This document shows positions 35,505 to 48,500 of a DNA stretch of 57,684 nucleotides, one piece after another (position 1 is the stretch's first letter; each line of letters starts with the position of its first letter). Origin of the DNA: Rhizophagus sp. LPA8_4_AMF (Eukaryota > Glomeromycota > Glomeromycetes > Glomerales > Glomeraceae); the NCBI GenBank assembly GCA_021464525.1, contig JADRCO010000076.1, positions 1-57,684 of the forward strand, written 5' to 3'. A program made the translations under genes and the position numbers. The notes under the pieces were generated by a model. That model was given only the letters and a program-made list of their open reading frames with translations. It had not been told where the DNA came from and made no database searches.

Positions 35505-35580
35505 TTTTCGTTGTTATAACGCACTTATCCCGAAATGGAAGAGTATAATCATTAAGGAGTTTATAACATTGAAATTTTAT
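35505..35580 (+). pseudogene. Kinase-like exon 1 start fragment, unit A
   Basis: GTTGTTATAACGCACTTATC and the following 50 bases match the start of the unit-B relic at 45316, where the exon 1 similarity continues further. Here the match is cut off at about 35580, close to a break in collinearity between the units. Confidence 0.55.
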
Positions 35581-38391
35581 GATAAAAAATTGCATAAAAA
35601 GGTTACAGTATGATGACATTTTCTCGAATATATCATTTCCCGAAGTCCAATTTTCCGATTGCCCATTCCCCGACCGAAATCCCAATTTCCCTAATATTAA
35701 TATCCCGAATGGACATTCAGTACTGGATTTAATAGTAAATGATGTTATCGTGCCAAAGAATCTGTCACCTTCTTTCACGACAAGGAGTAAATACAAACCA
35801 GCTTAATTTATTTAAACATTATATAATATTATACAATATAAACTGAATTTTATTGGGATTAATAATAAAATAATAAACTTGGGATTTTTAAGACTAAAAA
35901 TCTAAAAGTAAAAACGTCTCTCCTTTTAACTAAAGTCTAATAAAAGGGTTTATATACTTAACGATCTACTTGTGATTATCACTATGTACATGTAACACGT
36001 GACTTACATTCAGGGACAATCATTAAATAAACTAAAATTACATTGCCACTAAAGAAAATATTAGTTGTAACGATCATTTTATGTTATGTGTTTCGTGACA
36101 CTACAATGTATAAAAATTTAAAATTTAAATTGCATTATATGTCACCGTATTTTTTATTATTAATGATAAAATATTAAAATATTTTCTTAGAAATTTGTCA
36201 CGTGATGACATTTCAAAACTACGTGTTAACTTGGCGAAGAAGCATTGAGTTTCTGATCGATCGGAAGAAATAATAACGTTATTGTGTGACATGTCATGTT
36301 AGAAATCACGTTATTAATTGTCCGAGCGTAGCGAAGGACTTTCTATTGTAGAGCACTTATAACGAATTAATGATTTTGGATTAACCCATGAAATTTTCCT
36401 TCTGTCCATCCGCTGACGTCACCTCACTAATTACCCCTGTTTTTCCTTTTTTGATTATGCATCACTTTTTACTGCTTATTTTATTTGGTGTTACGTTTTT
36501 TTAATCAATTTTTTTTAATAAAAAAAGATATCTTTAACGGTTTCCGTTTTCCTAGTGTTATTGTTATCCGTGACAGGCATATATGTATCGTATGCAGTTG
36601 CTTGCGAAATGGGTTCGTAAATATTGTTACCAAAATTATTTAGTTAAGAATTATTAATATCCAGAGGTTTTTTTGAATTTTTTCTTGATAAATTATTAAA
36701 TTGATGGAACGGTAAATATTTTTCGATGTAGGAAAATTTCAGAAGCCAAATGGTTGAATTGATGTCGATCAGGTGACAAAGTGATAATTCACAAATATAA
36801 GTGTGTTATACGATCTTACATGTTTTTTCTTGCGAAACTTTTTTTGTGTGACCACTTACGTGATCGACATCATTTTGAAACCGGCTGATGCTGTGCGCAT
36901 GTAATGTTAGATACCCAAGCTTTATTTATTTCTTTCTTATCGGTAGATAACCCTTAACGAAGATAGTCATGTACTATTAATAAAAGAGTATCTTTCAAAC
37001 AATTATTACACGGCATAACATTAAGATTTTGAAATTAACGAGATCCGATTAAGAACAACGGTTTATTTATAATTTTTTGACTAACGTTCGTTTGAAAAAA
37101 TTAAAAATGAGATTATTCTTCTCTAAATAGAATTCGGCCATAAGCTGGTTTCTTCCTGAGTGACTCATCATAAATAAGTTTAAAGTTTTGATACTTATTA
37201 ACTGAAAAGCGAAAATTTTTTATGTAAAGAAAGATTAAACTGCTGTCGTATTCAGTATTAAATATTAGTGAAAAGCTACAAGCGTAAAACAAGATTATTT
37301 GTAATTTTCTGCTACGCCACCTATATATTTCTATCTTCTTCAAACTCCCATAAAAAATAAGTTATTCGTTTTATCTTCTCGATAATCTTGATAAAATTTC
37401 CAAAATTGACTTATTAAACAATTCATTTTATACGAATAGCGTCAAATAATCATTCGCGTACATTAAAAAAAAAATCGTGGAAACTTTAAAAGTGTGAAAC
37501 ACTTAACTATATGCGCAAATGTGGAACAAAGTTTAAAAAATTATGTTATCGCCGTTATTTAACTGAACTTTGTTTCGTCCATTTTGAAACAATTAACGAT
37601 TTAACGAAGGATTCACATTCAATATTTTATTGATAAAAAACCAATAAATTCTTATTTAGTAATTTTAAATTCATTGTTTTATACATGTGATATCACGATT
37701 TAACGGAATATTCATTTTAGTTTTGTAACTGGAAATTAAATGTTTTCGTTACAATTAAAACTTTTTTTTAAAGTTATCAAAGTATTATTTATTATTTATT
37801 GTAGATCATTAGTATTTCAAAAGGAAATTTGAGAGCATTTCCAAATTAGTCGTTATGACTTATCGTGACGGCTTTTGTTTAATTATTCCAGAAAAAGTAA
37901 TCATTCGAAAGAGCTAAAAATATAAAATTCGAGGTAAAAACTTGAAATAATTTCCATTTTTATGATATTTCAAAATTACATGTGATAATAAAAAATAGGG
38001 GGTTTTTTAATGGGTTATTCATTTTGTCATACATTCATACATTACACAAATCGAATTTTCAAGCTTAAAAAAAAGTTTTTCTTTTCATCGGCTTCCAAAA
38101 CGATAAGAAAAAAATAGGTAAATGAATTCTCTTTTCTTATATATATTTATATATATATTTTCAATCACTTTTTTTTTAAAAAAAAGTATAAATTCTTATA
38201 ATTTTTTGAATCATCTTAATATGTTCAAAATATAAAAATATTTGCTGTATACATTTTATTTCCTAAGAGAAACATATTTTCGTATGTACAAATTTAAAGT
38301 TTTGAATTTTCCCAATTTCACATGCTAATACCTGCTTACTTATTACTATTTTGATTATGTACACAAAAATAGATATTGCTTTAATACGAAA
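35581..38391. other. K5-K6 spacer
   Basis: No gene is called. 35600-35806 is richer in C and holds a 75-codon frame with repeated Pro-Asn motifs but no recognisable family. 36180-36430 holds several short palindromes (GTCACGTGATGAC, TGACATGTCA, TGACGTCA at 36414-36421). 36880-38040 is the partner of 46376-47520 in unit B. Confidence 0.5.
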
Positions 38392-39826
38392 ATGGAAGAC
38401 CTGTCTTATCAAGGAAATAAATTTATCCCAAAGGAACTTAAAGATTGTCCAGAATGTGAAAATCCCAGAATTTCATTTGGATGGTGTAAGGATTGTGAAA
38501 CTAACTCTATGAAGGAAGGATTTCCTTATTGGACATCCGAAAATAAAGAGATTGATGAATTAATTCGTCACACCCAATTGAACGCATCTCAAACATGTGA
38601 TTACTTGGAATGGATCCCGTTTGAGAAATTTGAAATGGTAAAGTACATTAGTAGTGGCGGATATGGTAGTGTGTACTCTGCTCTTTGGATGGAGGGACCA
38701 AGGTGGAATTGGGACGATGGTGCGCAAGAATGGACTAGAGCAGGTCCAATGAATGTTGCTTTGAAACGTCTTGATAATTCACTAAACATTTCAAGTTATT
38801 ACATTAATCAGGTGATTATTTATTGCTGACAAATTATATAAATGCTGATAATAAAGTAAATAAAGAAAAATTTACGATGATCATCACCTTGTTAGTGTCT
38901 CGTCATTTGATAAAAAAAATTATAATTTTCACAATAAATTATAGTTTATTTTGTTTTTTCTATAAAAAGTATACAATTTAATTATTTAATTTATTTTATC
39001 GCTTCAGATTAAAGCATATCGCAAGTGCTTACAATCAGATTTATTAGCTGAAACATTTGGAATTACAAAAGACCCAACGTCTAATTATATGATCGTCATG
39101 AAGTATTACGAAAGCGGAAACTTATACCAATACCTTGATCGTCATAATGGGATCCTTTCTTGGAAGAATATAATAGATATATTACAGGGAATCGCTAGAG
39201 GTCTTGAAAGAATCCATATTGAAGGAAAAACTCATAAAAATCTTCACGGAGGAAATTTACATATTGAGGATGAAGAAATCTCAACAGACGCTCGTATTGG
39301 CGATGTGGGCCTTTATGGACCATGTTATTATCATGGAAATAAGAATTCAGGACAGATATATGGAGTTTTACCATATATTGCGCCGGAAGTCTTACATGGT
39401 GAAAATTATACTCCTGCTTCTGACATTTATTCTTTTGGAATTATTATGAATACTCTTGCAACTGGAAAGAGACCTTGGTATAATAGAGCACATGATCATT
39501 ATTTAGCAAAAAGCATTTGTGATGGCGAAAGACTTGAAATTCCAGAAGATACACCAAAATTTTATGCAAAATTAATGCAACAATGTTGGGATGATGAACC
39601 AGAAAACCGACCAACTGCATCTTATTTATATAAAAAACTAAATTGGATCAATTTAATTCGAGATAACCCAAACCCATTCGATGATAATTATTACATTTCT
39701 GAAGAAAAAAGATTTAAAATAGCTTCTCAATTGCCTAAAATATACACTCATCCGGATATACACCCCGAAGCATATTATACAAGTAGACTTTTGTATTTTC
39801 CTGAATTATCAAAATATGAACATTAA
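38392..39826 (+). CDS. K6: zinc-knuckle pseudokinase, mosaic, tail type B
   Basis: Exons 38392-38811 and 39008-39826 give 412 residues; intron 196 bp, phase 0. Knuckle C19, C22, C32, C35. Glycine loop SSGGYG as in K4 (first Gly lost), K125, Gln 140 in place of alpha-C Glu, HKN at 216-218 followed by LHGGN, DVG at 239-241, then IAPE. The copy is visibly mosaic. Its exon 1 resembles K4; its intron resembles K5 and K7. The start of exon 2 (WKNIIDILQGIARGLERIH) resembles K2. 39262-39585 reads as identical to K4; the tail (RFKIASQLPKIYTHPDIH) is nearly identical to K8. The frame stays open throughout, which argues that recombinants of this family are tolerated or selected. Pseudokinase status is inferred from HKN. 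Confidence 0.9.
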
Positions 39827-39904
39827 AAATATTATTTTCTTTTTATCATTTTTAATTTTTTTTTTTTCGCCGTAATTAAACGAACAATTATTTATTTCCT
39901 CCTA

Positions 39905-40110
39905 TTTAAATGAAAAATTAGGTGAATGGATCACTTTAATTTGCGACGACCTGAGCCCTTCTCAAATTTCAGATGAAAGTTCTGTTGCTGAAGAGAAAAA
40001 ATGGAAAAAAGATTTCACAATTGAATAAAACATACATATCCCGAAGCATATTATACAAGTAGACTATTGTATTTTCCTAAATTATCAAATATAATTATTA
40101 ACCAAAATGA
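39905..40110 (+). pseudogene. Tail type C relic directly after K6
   Basis: It begins NEKLGEWITLICDDLSPSQ and continues ISDESSVAEEKKWKK, then a shifted SQLNKTY and a final segment equivalent to EAYYTSRLLYFPKLS. It is only the last third of exon 2, placed 80 bp after the K6 stop. A matching relic follows K8 (50385-50515) but not K4. Confidence 0.8.
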
Positions 40111-40639
40111 TTCAACCGATTATTTATAGATAATTTATTATTTAAATTTTTATTTAGTTAATAGAATTTAAATTACAAATGTTTTCTATTCTCATTTTCT
40201 CATTCATTCGTTATTCTTTTATAATTATTTATTTCACTTTTTCTTAGATTAAATCAAATAATAAAATATTTATTATTAACTAATACTTATGAACGTAATC
40301 TAAAACTTTAAAATTACAACCTTTATCTATGATATTGACTCACTAATAGCCATTTTTATAGAGAAATTTTAATAAAAAAGGTTTATTTTGGTCTTTAATA
40401 AAAAAGTTTCATTATTTTTAACAAATAAAAAAAAAAAAAGATTTCTTTTTTAACGTTCAATTTTTTATTTTGATCTGTTGCTGCTCCTTTATTGGTAGAA
40501 TTCATATTGTCATTTTAGTGCGTTTTCTATGTAGTACTTGAGACACAAATACCAAAAAAAGGATTTTATTCAAGACAGAGATCATCTTTTTCGGGTTAAA
40601 GAAATAAAATAAGATGTGCATGAAATGGGTTTGTCTCTA

Positions 40640-40715
40640 AATGGAAAGAATCATCAAGGAATAAATTTATCCTAAAAAAAAATGTGGAAAGCCTAATCCT
40701 TTTTTGGATCATGAT
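40640..40715 (+). pseudogene. Kinase-like exon 1 relic, unit B
   Basis: ATGGAAAGAATCATCAAGGA followed by a decayed knuckle segment (KKCGKPNPFLDH). It is the truncated partner of the relic at 30449-30725. Confidence 0.7.
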
Positions 40716-41410
40716 ATTTACAAAATTTTTCATTATATATAAATTTTTTCTTTTTTATCGTCTTGGGCATTTTGGTTAATTAATGTGTGATATTTGTATA
40801 CGGCTGGTCGAAGTGGTATAGTTTTCACAATGGAAACCTTGGTGTACGTGATTGAAACTTGTCCAATTTGCATAACATTTCCATAACATTTCCTGAAATC
40901 TGGCTACACCATGGAAATTGGACAGGTTTCCACCAAATTTTAATATTATAAAATTCATGTAAACCATATCTCTTCGACCTGTGCCACATATTAAATAAAC
41001 ATCTTTATATTGTAAATAATAAATTAGTAGATTAATTATTTATACAATATATGCTTAACGATATGTTTCTAATTTAGGAGTTTGGCGAAAATGCAGATGT
41101 AAGGCTAAGTAACCAATAGTCTCTTAATGAAGAATTTTTAATACTATTAATTGATTTACCAATTATTTATTATTCTGCCGTACACAAATTTTATGAATAA
41201 TAAACAATGTCCCAGAACCGTTAATTATTATGTTCTTGTACGGAACAACTTTTCCGTTATTTTACGCCACTCTCGTTAAGGGGTTAAAAAATATATAAAC
41301 ATCGGAATATTATATCTCCATTCCGACTAATTGTCATACAAATAAAAAAACTTCCATGATTTAAAAATGTAGGATAGTGTAGAACTTATATAATGGAACA
41401 CATAATATTA

Positions 41411-41455
41411 ATTTTAAAAGATATTTTGTAATGGTAAAAGACTTAAATCCCAGAT
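41411..41455 (+). pseudogene. Kinase-like C-lobe fragment, unit B
   Basis: Partner of 31271-31350 with further losses; GNGKRLK and a frameshifted IPD are readable. Confidence 0.55.
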
Positions 41456-41735
41456 GTTTAATGCTATAATGTCGAGATCATAATGAGCAAAAGCCAAAAA
41501 CCATCCAATTTTTTCTTATTTTGAAAATAAAAAAATTGAGAAAACTATTACAAAAACAATGTAAAACCGATTTTACAATTGTATAGGAAAATCTTTTATC
41601 AGATTACTATTTTCAACTTTTGAAATGATCTATTTATTAAATATTTGATATATCTTTATAAAATTAAATTTGTTCATACCTTTCATAAATAGCTACCAAA
41701 GTAAATACAGTATATATCTCTCTAAAAAAAACTAA

Positions 41736-41884
41736 GGGAGTGACACTTATTACGGGGATAGTCAAAATCTTACGTTACACTTAATAAAGTCATATATTAA
41801 TATAATAATTTGATTGGCTGTTAAATCTGACGGGGGGAATAAGTTTATATTAAACCAAATATTACGTAATATGGGTCACTGCCC
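41736..41884. mobile_element. 149-bp Harbinger-type MITE with TAA target duplication
   Basis: GGGAGTGAC at the left and GTCACTGCCC at the right are inverted, flanked by TAA at 41733-41735 and 41885-41887. The equivalent place in unit A (near 31700, ACTATTAGGTTAGAAC) has no such element. Terminal repeats are short, so the family call is tentative. Confidence 0.65.
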
Positions 41885-41920
41885 TAATTAGGTTAGAATT
41901 TCGTTTATACACGATATTAA

Positions 41921-42210
41921 TTTAGCAAAAAAATATGGGATGGTAATAGACTTGAAAATTCCGAAGGATACGACAATGTTGGGACAATGAATCAGAAAAA
42001 CGCCCAACCACTTTTAAATGAATAATTAGGGGAATGGATCATTTTAATATATGTGATGATCCAAATCCTTCAGAGATTTCATATGAAAGTTCTGTTGCTG
42101 AAGAGAAAAAATGGAAAATGATTTCACAATTACCTAAAAAAATACATCATTCAGAAAAACATTCTGAAGTTTATCATACAAGTAGACTTCTATCTATTAA
42201 AAAAAAATGA
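41921..42210 (+). pseudogene. Kinase-like C-lobe and tail relic, tail type C, unit B
   Basis: A decayed LAKKYGMVIDLK, IPKDT, DNESEKRPTTF, then NEXLGEWIILI and, after a shift, DDPNPSEISYESSVAEEKK, SQLPKK and a decayed HSEKHSEVYHTSRLLSI. Stops and shifts throughout. Partner of 31741-32060. Confidence 0.8.
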
Positions 42211-43309
42211 CCAAACGCATTTTCATTTTTTTAGTTGAGCCATAGAAAATCATTTTAGATATTTCGACGGAAAATACAGAAATCGCTCCATTTTCTGGTA
42301 TAATTAATAGTTATTATATTATAAATATCATTAAAGGGCGTAAATATTTTAAATATAGTAAACATTTTGTATTTTCCTAAATCATAAAACAAGCTAAACT
42401 TGCAATGCAACAATTGTATCATGTACTATTTATATAAATTATTTAATGTATTTAGTCTATGACATAAATAAAAAGGTTAGTAATGGATCTTTAATGTGTT
42501 TAGTTAAATTTACATACTTTATTTATTAATTATTCTATTTCTATATATTTAAAAGGATTGGTATTTACACGCACGTTTATATATTGTATGTACATTGTTT
42601 GAGTCTAGTTTGGATCCTTTATCAATCGGGCATACCCTTTTAAAAGAGCTAAGGTTATAATAATAATAATCGATTTTTTTTTATTTTTGTCTTAATGTAT
42701 AATCTTCATTAACACTACGATAGAACCATTCGAGATCAAGAATGAATGCCTTCCGATCATATGTATACGTATGACCGATATTATTCCTTTTTGGAAACAT
42801 GAAATGACTCAAATCTAATCACATGATTGTCGTACATGAAAAATTACGAAATTGGTTAATTAAACCCAACTGTAACAGCATTAATTAACCGTAAATTAAT
42901 AGGGAAGATATTATGTCGTATTTTCAAATCTACAATATTTATTGGCTAATAATTAATTTTTAATATTTATTAATGATCATCTATAGCTTATTATCCAGTT
43001 TATCTATATTCAGTAAAAATGACAAAGGAATCGAACGCATATTATATTATTACATGTCCAATTGCTGATTTAACCATTTTTTTAATGATCCTTAAAAGTA
43101 TCACTTATAGAGCTTTTATACTTATTAGACAGATTTTGAAAGATATAAAGACCCATATTTTTTCGATGTATTTCTAAAACTACAAAAAAAAAAAATTGTA
43201 TCTACACATAATCCTTTTTTGTGATAAGATTTTTTTTTTTTGCAAGATAAAATCATATGAAATAATTTAATAATCAAGGTAAATATTTCATAATATTATA
43301 ATATACATC
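42211..43309. other. K7 upstream spacer
   Basis: Collinear with 32061-33490 of unit A but shorter. No gene is seen. The last 170 bp match the K5 promoter side. Confidence 0.5.
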
Positions 43310-44790
43310 ATGGAAGAGAACAATTATCAAGGAAATAAGTTGGTCCTGAAAGAATTGAAAGACTGTCCGGAATGTGGTAAACCTAGGATTTCTTTTGGAT
43401 GGTGCCAATATTGTGAAACTAATTCCATGAAGGAAAATTATCCCTATTGGACATCTGAAAATGAAGCGGTTGATAAATTAATCCGTCATACACAACTTAA
43501 TGCCTCTCAACCTTGTGATTATTTGGAATGGATCCCGTTCGAGAGATTTGAAATGGTCAAATATATTGGTAGTGGTGGATTTAGTAGTGTCTATTCGGCA
43601 CTTTGGATGGAAGGACCTAGGTGGAATTGGGATGACAGAGCGCAAGAATGGACTCGAGCTGGACCTACTTATGTTGCTTTAAAACATCTTGATAATTCAC
43701 TAAACATTTCAAGTTTTTATATTGATCAGGTATTATTTATTTTGATTTATTTTTTGTTTAACACTTCAAAAAGAATCATAACGACCATAACTATGAATGC
43801 TAATAATAAAAAAAAAAAAACTATACGATGATCATTTTCTTGTCGTCATTTGGTAAAAAGATATTTATTATAAAAAAATTTTCAACATTTTCACAAAAAT
43901 TTTCACAAAAATTATAATATTTTATTTGTGAAATTTTTTTTTTCTACTGTATAAAAGTATACAATTTAATTTTATTTTCTTCACTTCAGATTAAAGCATA
44001 TCACAAGTGCTTACAATCAGACTTGTTAGCTGAAACATTTGGGATTACAAAAGCACCTACGTCTAATTATATGATCGTTATGAAGTATTACGAAAGCGGA
44101 AACTTATACCAATACCTTGATCGTCATAATGGGATTCTTTCTTGGAAAGATATAATAAATATGTCACAAAGAATCGCTAAAGGTCTTGAAAAAGTTCATA
44201 TTGAAGGAAAAACTCATAGAAATCTTCACGGAGGAAATTTACTTATTGAGGATGAAGAAATTTCTATAGACGCTCGTATTGGTGATGTTGGCCTTTATGG
44301 ACCATGTTATGATCATGAAAATAAAATTTCAGGTCAAATATATGGAGTTTTACCATATGTTGCGCCGGAAGTCTTACGTGGTGAAGATTGTACTCCTGCT
44401 TCTGACATATATTCATTTGGTATTATTATGAATACTCTTGCAACTGGAAAAAGACCTTGGTTTGGTGAAGCGCATGATATTAAACTAGCAAAAAATATTT
44501 GTGACGGTAAGAGACTTGAAATTCCGAAGGATACACCGGAATTTTATGCAAATTTAATACAAAAATGTTGGGACAATGAACCGGAAAAACGTCCAACTGC
44601 ATCTCATATATGTAAAACATTAAGTCGAAACAATTTACTTTGCGACTATGATAATTATGATGAAAAGAGAAGATATAAAATACATCCTCATCATTTGGAA
44701 ATACATCCAGAAGCATATTATACAAGTAGGCTTTTGTATTTTCCATTATCAAACATGACCATTAATCAAAAAGGTTTACAGATACTGTAA
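43310..44790 (+). CDS. K7: zinc-knuckle pseudokinase, tail type A
   Basis: Exons 43310-43729 and 43990-44790 give 406 residues; intron 260 bp, phase 0, similar to those of K5 and K6. Knuckle C19, C22, C32, C35 with CQYC in place of CKDC. Glycine loop GSGGFS (third Gly lost), VALK lysine K125, Gln 140 in place of alpha-C Glu, HRN at 216-218, DVG at 239-241, VAPE after loop CYDHENKISGQI. C-lobe differences from the other copies are ATGKRPWFG, LIQKCWDNEP and LSRNNLLCDY. Tail type A ends HPEAYYTSRLLYFPLS with a 12-residue extension. It is the unit-B partner of K5. Pseudokinase inferred as for the rest; the open frame and several private substitutions suggest independent evolution rather than very recent copying. 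Confidence 0.9.
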
Positions 44791-45315
44791 TTATTTTTAT
44801 TTATATGTTACTAACAAATTGTCAAAATTAATTTTATTATGAAAGATTTTTCCGGAAAACGCTGTATTATTGTAAGGAGTTTATCATTTATGAGAAATAT
44901 TACTCTTAAAGTCTATTTTTTCATGTTAAATTAAATATGACAGAATATTAATTAATAAAGAATTTGGTTTAACCAAACTAGCTTGATTTTAGCAAATATA
45001 TATATGGTGTATATAACTTAATATCATATGCTTCTTAAAAATTATTATCTTTACGAAACTTTTTGCGACACATATTAAGCCAGACATCTACTATGGAATC
45101 AATAATGGGAATACGCCCATCTTTTGTTTGACAAAACTCGTTAGTCTTCTTTCATTATTTTTTGTTTTTTTTCCGTTCTTTTTTACGTCATTATTAGGGC
45201 GTTTTTAACGTAATACAAATGTTTAATAAATCTAAGGGTAATTTAATAATATACATATAATTCTACTATTGAGCTAAAAAATTCATTTTGTAAGAAAAAA
45301 AAAGAATAAAAAACC

Positions 45316-45570
45316 ATGAACGTGCAACAAATAGGTGACAAATATTTTCATTGTTATAACGCGCTTATCCCGAAATGGAAGAGTATAATCATTAAGGAAT
45401 TAAGTTTATTGGACAGAATGTGGTACGCCAAGAAACTTTTTCGGATGTGTGCAAAACTAATCCGTGAAACGAAATTTTTTTTCATTATTATACAAATACG
45501 GTTTTCCCAAACTTGTGATTACTTGGAAGGGATTCCGTTTAAGAGATTTCGTCTACCATATTTATTATCG
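45316..45570 (+). pseudogene. Kinase-like exon 1 relic after K7
   Basis: An open but shifted frame keeps traces of exon 1: IIIKELSLLDRMWYAKKLF corresponds in DNA to KELKDCPECGKPRISF read out of frame, then SQTCDYLEGIPFKRFR returns to the family frame. The knuckle cysteines are lost and there is no exon 2. Its first 70 bp recur in unit A at 35505-35580. Confidence 0.7.
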
Positions 45571-45599
45571 AAGAAATTATACGCTTTATAATAACATTT

Positions 45600-48500
45600 A
45601 ACCTTTATTTTGAAATGATATCATCTATATATTTTTGTATTTCATATATAAATCTTAAAATCTTGTACAAGAAATATCTAATATATATTTTATCTTATCT
45701 CGTAGCAAGCAGCAAATATGATATGGTGCTGTAAATCTGACTTTTGCTTTGTGATTTAAATTATTTTTACTAGTAATCTTATTATAATATTATTTAGAGG
45801 CATGATGTTATTATAGTGTAAGTACTGTAAATATAATTCAAGAATAAAATCATTCATATCATACGCCTATCGGCTAGTCTACAATATTTAAAATGTAGTG
45901 TTAATAATGTTTTAATTGTTAAAAAAATGATAGCATAATATGATATACATCAACATTTGTTTAAAAATCGAATTATTTCCATTTTTTTTTCTTAAAGAAC
46001 CGTCGATTTTAACGTTAAATCATTTTTAACAAATTCGACCTTAATATCATTACTTTCTACAATTATTCTATCATACCTTATCTTTGATTCTTCCATCTGT
46101 TTTTATGCATCAATGCTTGCCATCCTTTACTAAATTACCAAGTTTTCCTCACTTTGTAATTTGCCTCTATATTACTCAATCTCTTATTAATATTTATAAA
46201 TTTCTCATTTATTACCTTATTGAGATTATATATTCGAATAGAGAGAATTCCGAAGTGTTGATCCATGGTACGATAATGCAATGTACTAGTGAAACTGACG
46301 GTAAAACATAAAAAAGTTGTCTCATCAAGCCGAAAACATGAATTTACCCCCTAAGAGTAAAATAATTTTTGAAAATGGCTGATGCTGTGCGTATGTAATG
46401 TTAGACAATATAAGCTACCCCAGCTTTATTTATTTATTTTTTATCGTAGATAACCTTAATGAAAATAATCATTTAATTTATCGTATTATTAAAAGAGTAT
46501 TTTTCATTGTTACACGGCATAACATTAGGATTTGAAATAAAGGAGATCCGATTAAGAATGGATTTTTTTTCTTGTTTTATTCAACGGTTTATTTATAATT
46601 TTTGACTAACGTTCGTTTGAAAAAATTAAAATTGGGATTATTCTTCTCTAAATAGAATTCGGCCATAAGCTGGTTTCTTCTTGAGTGACTCATTATAAAT
46701 AAGTTTAAAGTTTTAGCATAAAATCGATATTTAATAAAAAACGAAAATTTTTTATGTAAAGAAAAGATTAAACTGCGGTCGTATTCAGTATACAATATTA
46801 GTGAAAATCACAAGTGTAACAAACTAGACTATTAGTAATCTTCTGCTACGCCATCTATATACAGTATTTCATATAATTTCTATCTTCTTCAAACTCCATA
46901 AAAATCAGTTATTCGGTTTATCTTCTCAATAATCTTGATAAAAATTCCAAAATTAACTTATTAAAACAATTCATTTATATGTATAGCGTCAAAGAATCAT
47001 TCGAGAAACAAACACGCACATTAAAAAAAAAATCGTGAAAACTTTAAAATTGTGAAACATTTTTTTAATGTGGAACAAAGTTCTTTAAAGAATTATATGT
47101 TTATATCGTCATTATTTTGTTTCGTCCATTTTGAGACAATTATTCTATAATCTTATTTGGTGACTTTAAATTCATTGTTTTATACATGTGATATCCCGAT
47201 TTAACGGAATATTCATCTTTTTTTGTAACTGGAAATTAAATGTTTTCGTTACAATTAAACCTTTTTTTTTTAAATCAAAGTATTATTGTAGATCAAACAA
47301 AGTCAATGAATAAATATCATAAGGAAACTGAAAGTCTTTCCAAATTAGTCGTTATGACGTATCGTGATGGCTTTTAGACCAAAAAAGCAACTATTCAAAG
47401 GAACTAGGTAACGACAGGTAACGTCATATTTTAAAATGATTCTATTTTTAGATCAAATTTTCATGTGATAAAAAAAGACAGATCATTTAATTTTGTCATA
47501 CATTGAATCTTTATTTCATATGCAGGGACAATTCCTTCCGCTTTAATCCGGACAATTAATTAAAAAAATAAACTATATTTGGATTAAATAACTATATTTA
47601 ACGAAAATGAAAGATACCACATGCCCCTTCAGTTAATAATCCAAATTTTATGAACACAAGACTTTACACTTATGACAACAATGGACGTGCGCCCATCCTT
47701 TATTAACCAGAATTCGTTAGTCTCAGTTTTTAGCCTTTCTATATGCCATGATTAGTGAGTTTTTAGGTGGCAGATACAGTATTATTGGCTTGTGCTAATA
47801 TTATTTCGAAAGTAAATCTCTTGGTAAAATAAAAATAATTAAAAAAAAAGATATAATTCGGTGATCAGTTAAAAAGATAAAATTTGAAGCTTCCAATGAT
47901 TTTCATGAAACTGGGATTGAAATCGATGTCACGTGAATAAAAATTAACACATTTTGAATCTTGATATTCATAATAAATTTTTTATTGTATTAACGTTTCA
48001 ATAATTACAATATTTATTATATTGTATTACTCATTCATAAGAAATTAGAAGGTTTGATTATTTTCATATAAACAAAACGAAAAATGACAATAAAAAACGG
48101 ATTCGAATTAAGATGAAAACATTCAATAATTTCCCAATATGATAACCATTTTGCAAGAAAAATACCAAATAAAGAATTATGAAATGCAGAGGATTTATTG
48201 CACAGGCTATCAAGTTGAAGTCTGTTAAAGTTTAGTTTGATAAATTCTAAATAAACTTTCAGTTATACATTATGAAATATTTAAATTTTATTTATTTTAT
48301 TTATTTATATCATTTGCAAAATGATAACAACGAGATTTCCCGACCCCTAAAAAGTTTATCCATTTGTAGTAATAATCCGATATTCGGACATGAGCGACGA
48401 TCGATAATTCCGATTATTTGTTAGTGTCAAACTATCATGAATTGTTGAGAGTTTCATTAACAACAAGTATACCCAGTTTTTGTGCAACAGTTTTAAGCAA

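Larger units (their letters stand above)
28135..38040. repeat. Segmental duplication unit A (K4-K5)
   Basis: K4, its relic-bearing spacer, K5 and the following spacer are repeated in the same order at 38392-47520 (unit B), period about 9.8-10.5 kb. Matching landmarks include 29651 with 40141 (the block TTTTTATTTAGTTAATAGAA), 31090 with 41170, 35240 with 44980 (the block AACTAGCTTGATTTTAGC), 36890 with 46376 (GGCTGATGCTGTGCG) and 37690 with 47165. The stretch 35600-36870 has no clear partner in unit B. Confidence 0.85.
38392..47520. repeat. Segmental duplication unit B (K6-K7)
   Basis: Partner of unit A. Relics in the spacer (tail type C fragments, exon 1 fragments) are shared in position and decay state with unit A, so they were already dead before the duplication. 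Unit B differs by a Harbinger-type MITE at 41736-41884 and by the tail relic at 39905-40110. A third, partial unit starts with K8 and can be followed to about 50940. Confidence 0.85.

Noticed and set aside
35579..35806. 75-codon Pro/Asn-containing frame
   Set aside because: It sits at a break in collinearity between duplication units, has no motif, and an antisense frame of similar length overlaps it.
44480..44752. 90-codon minus-strand frame across K7
   Set aside because: It is the antisense shadow of conserved K7 exon 2; similar shadows exist over other copies.
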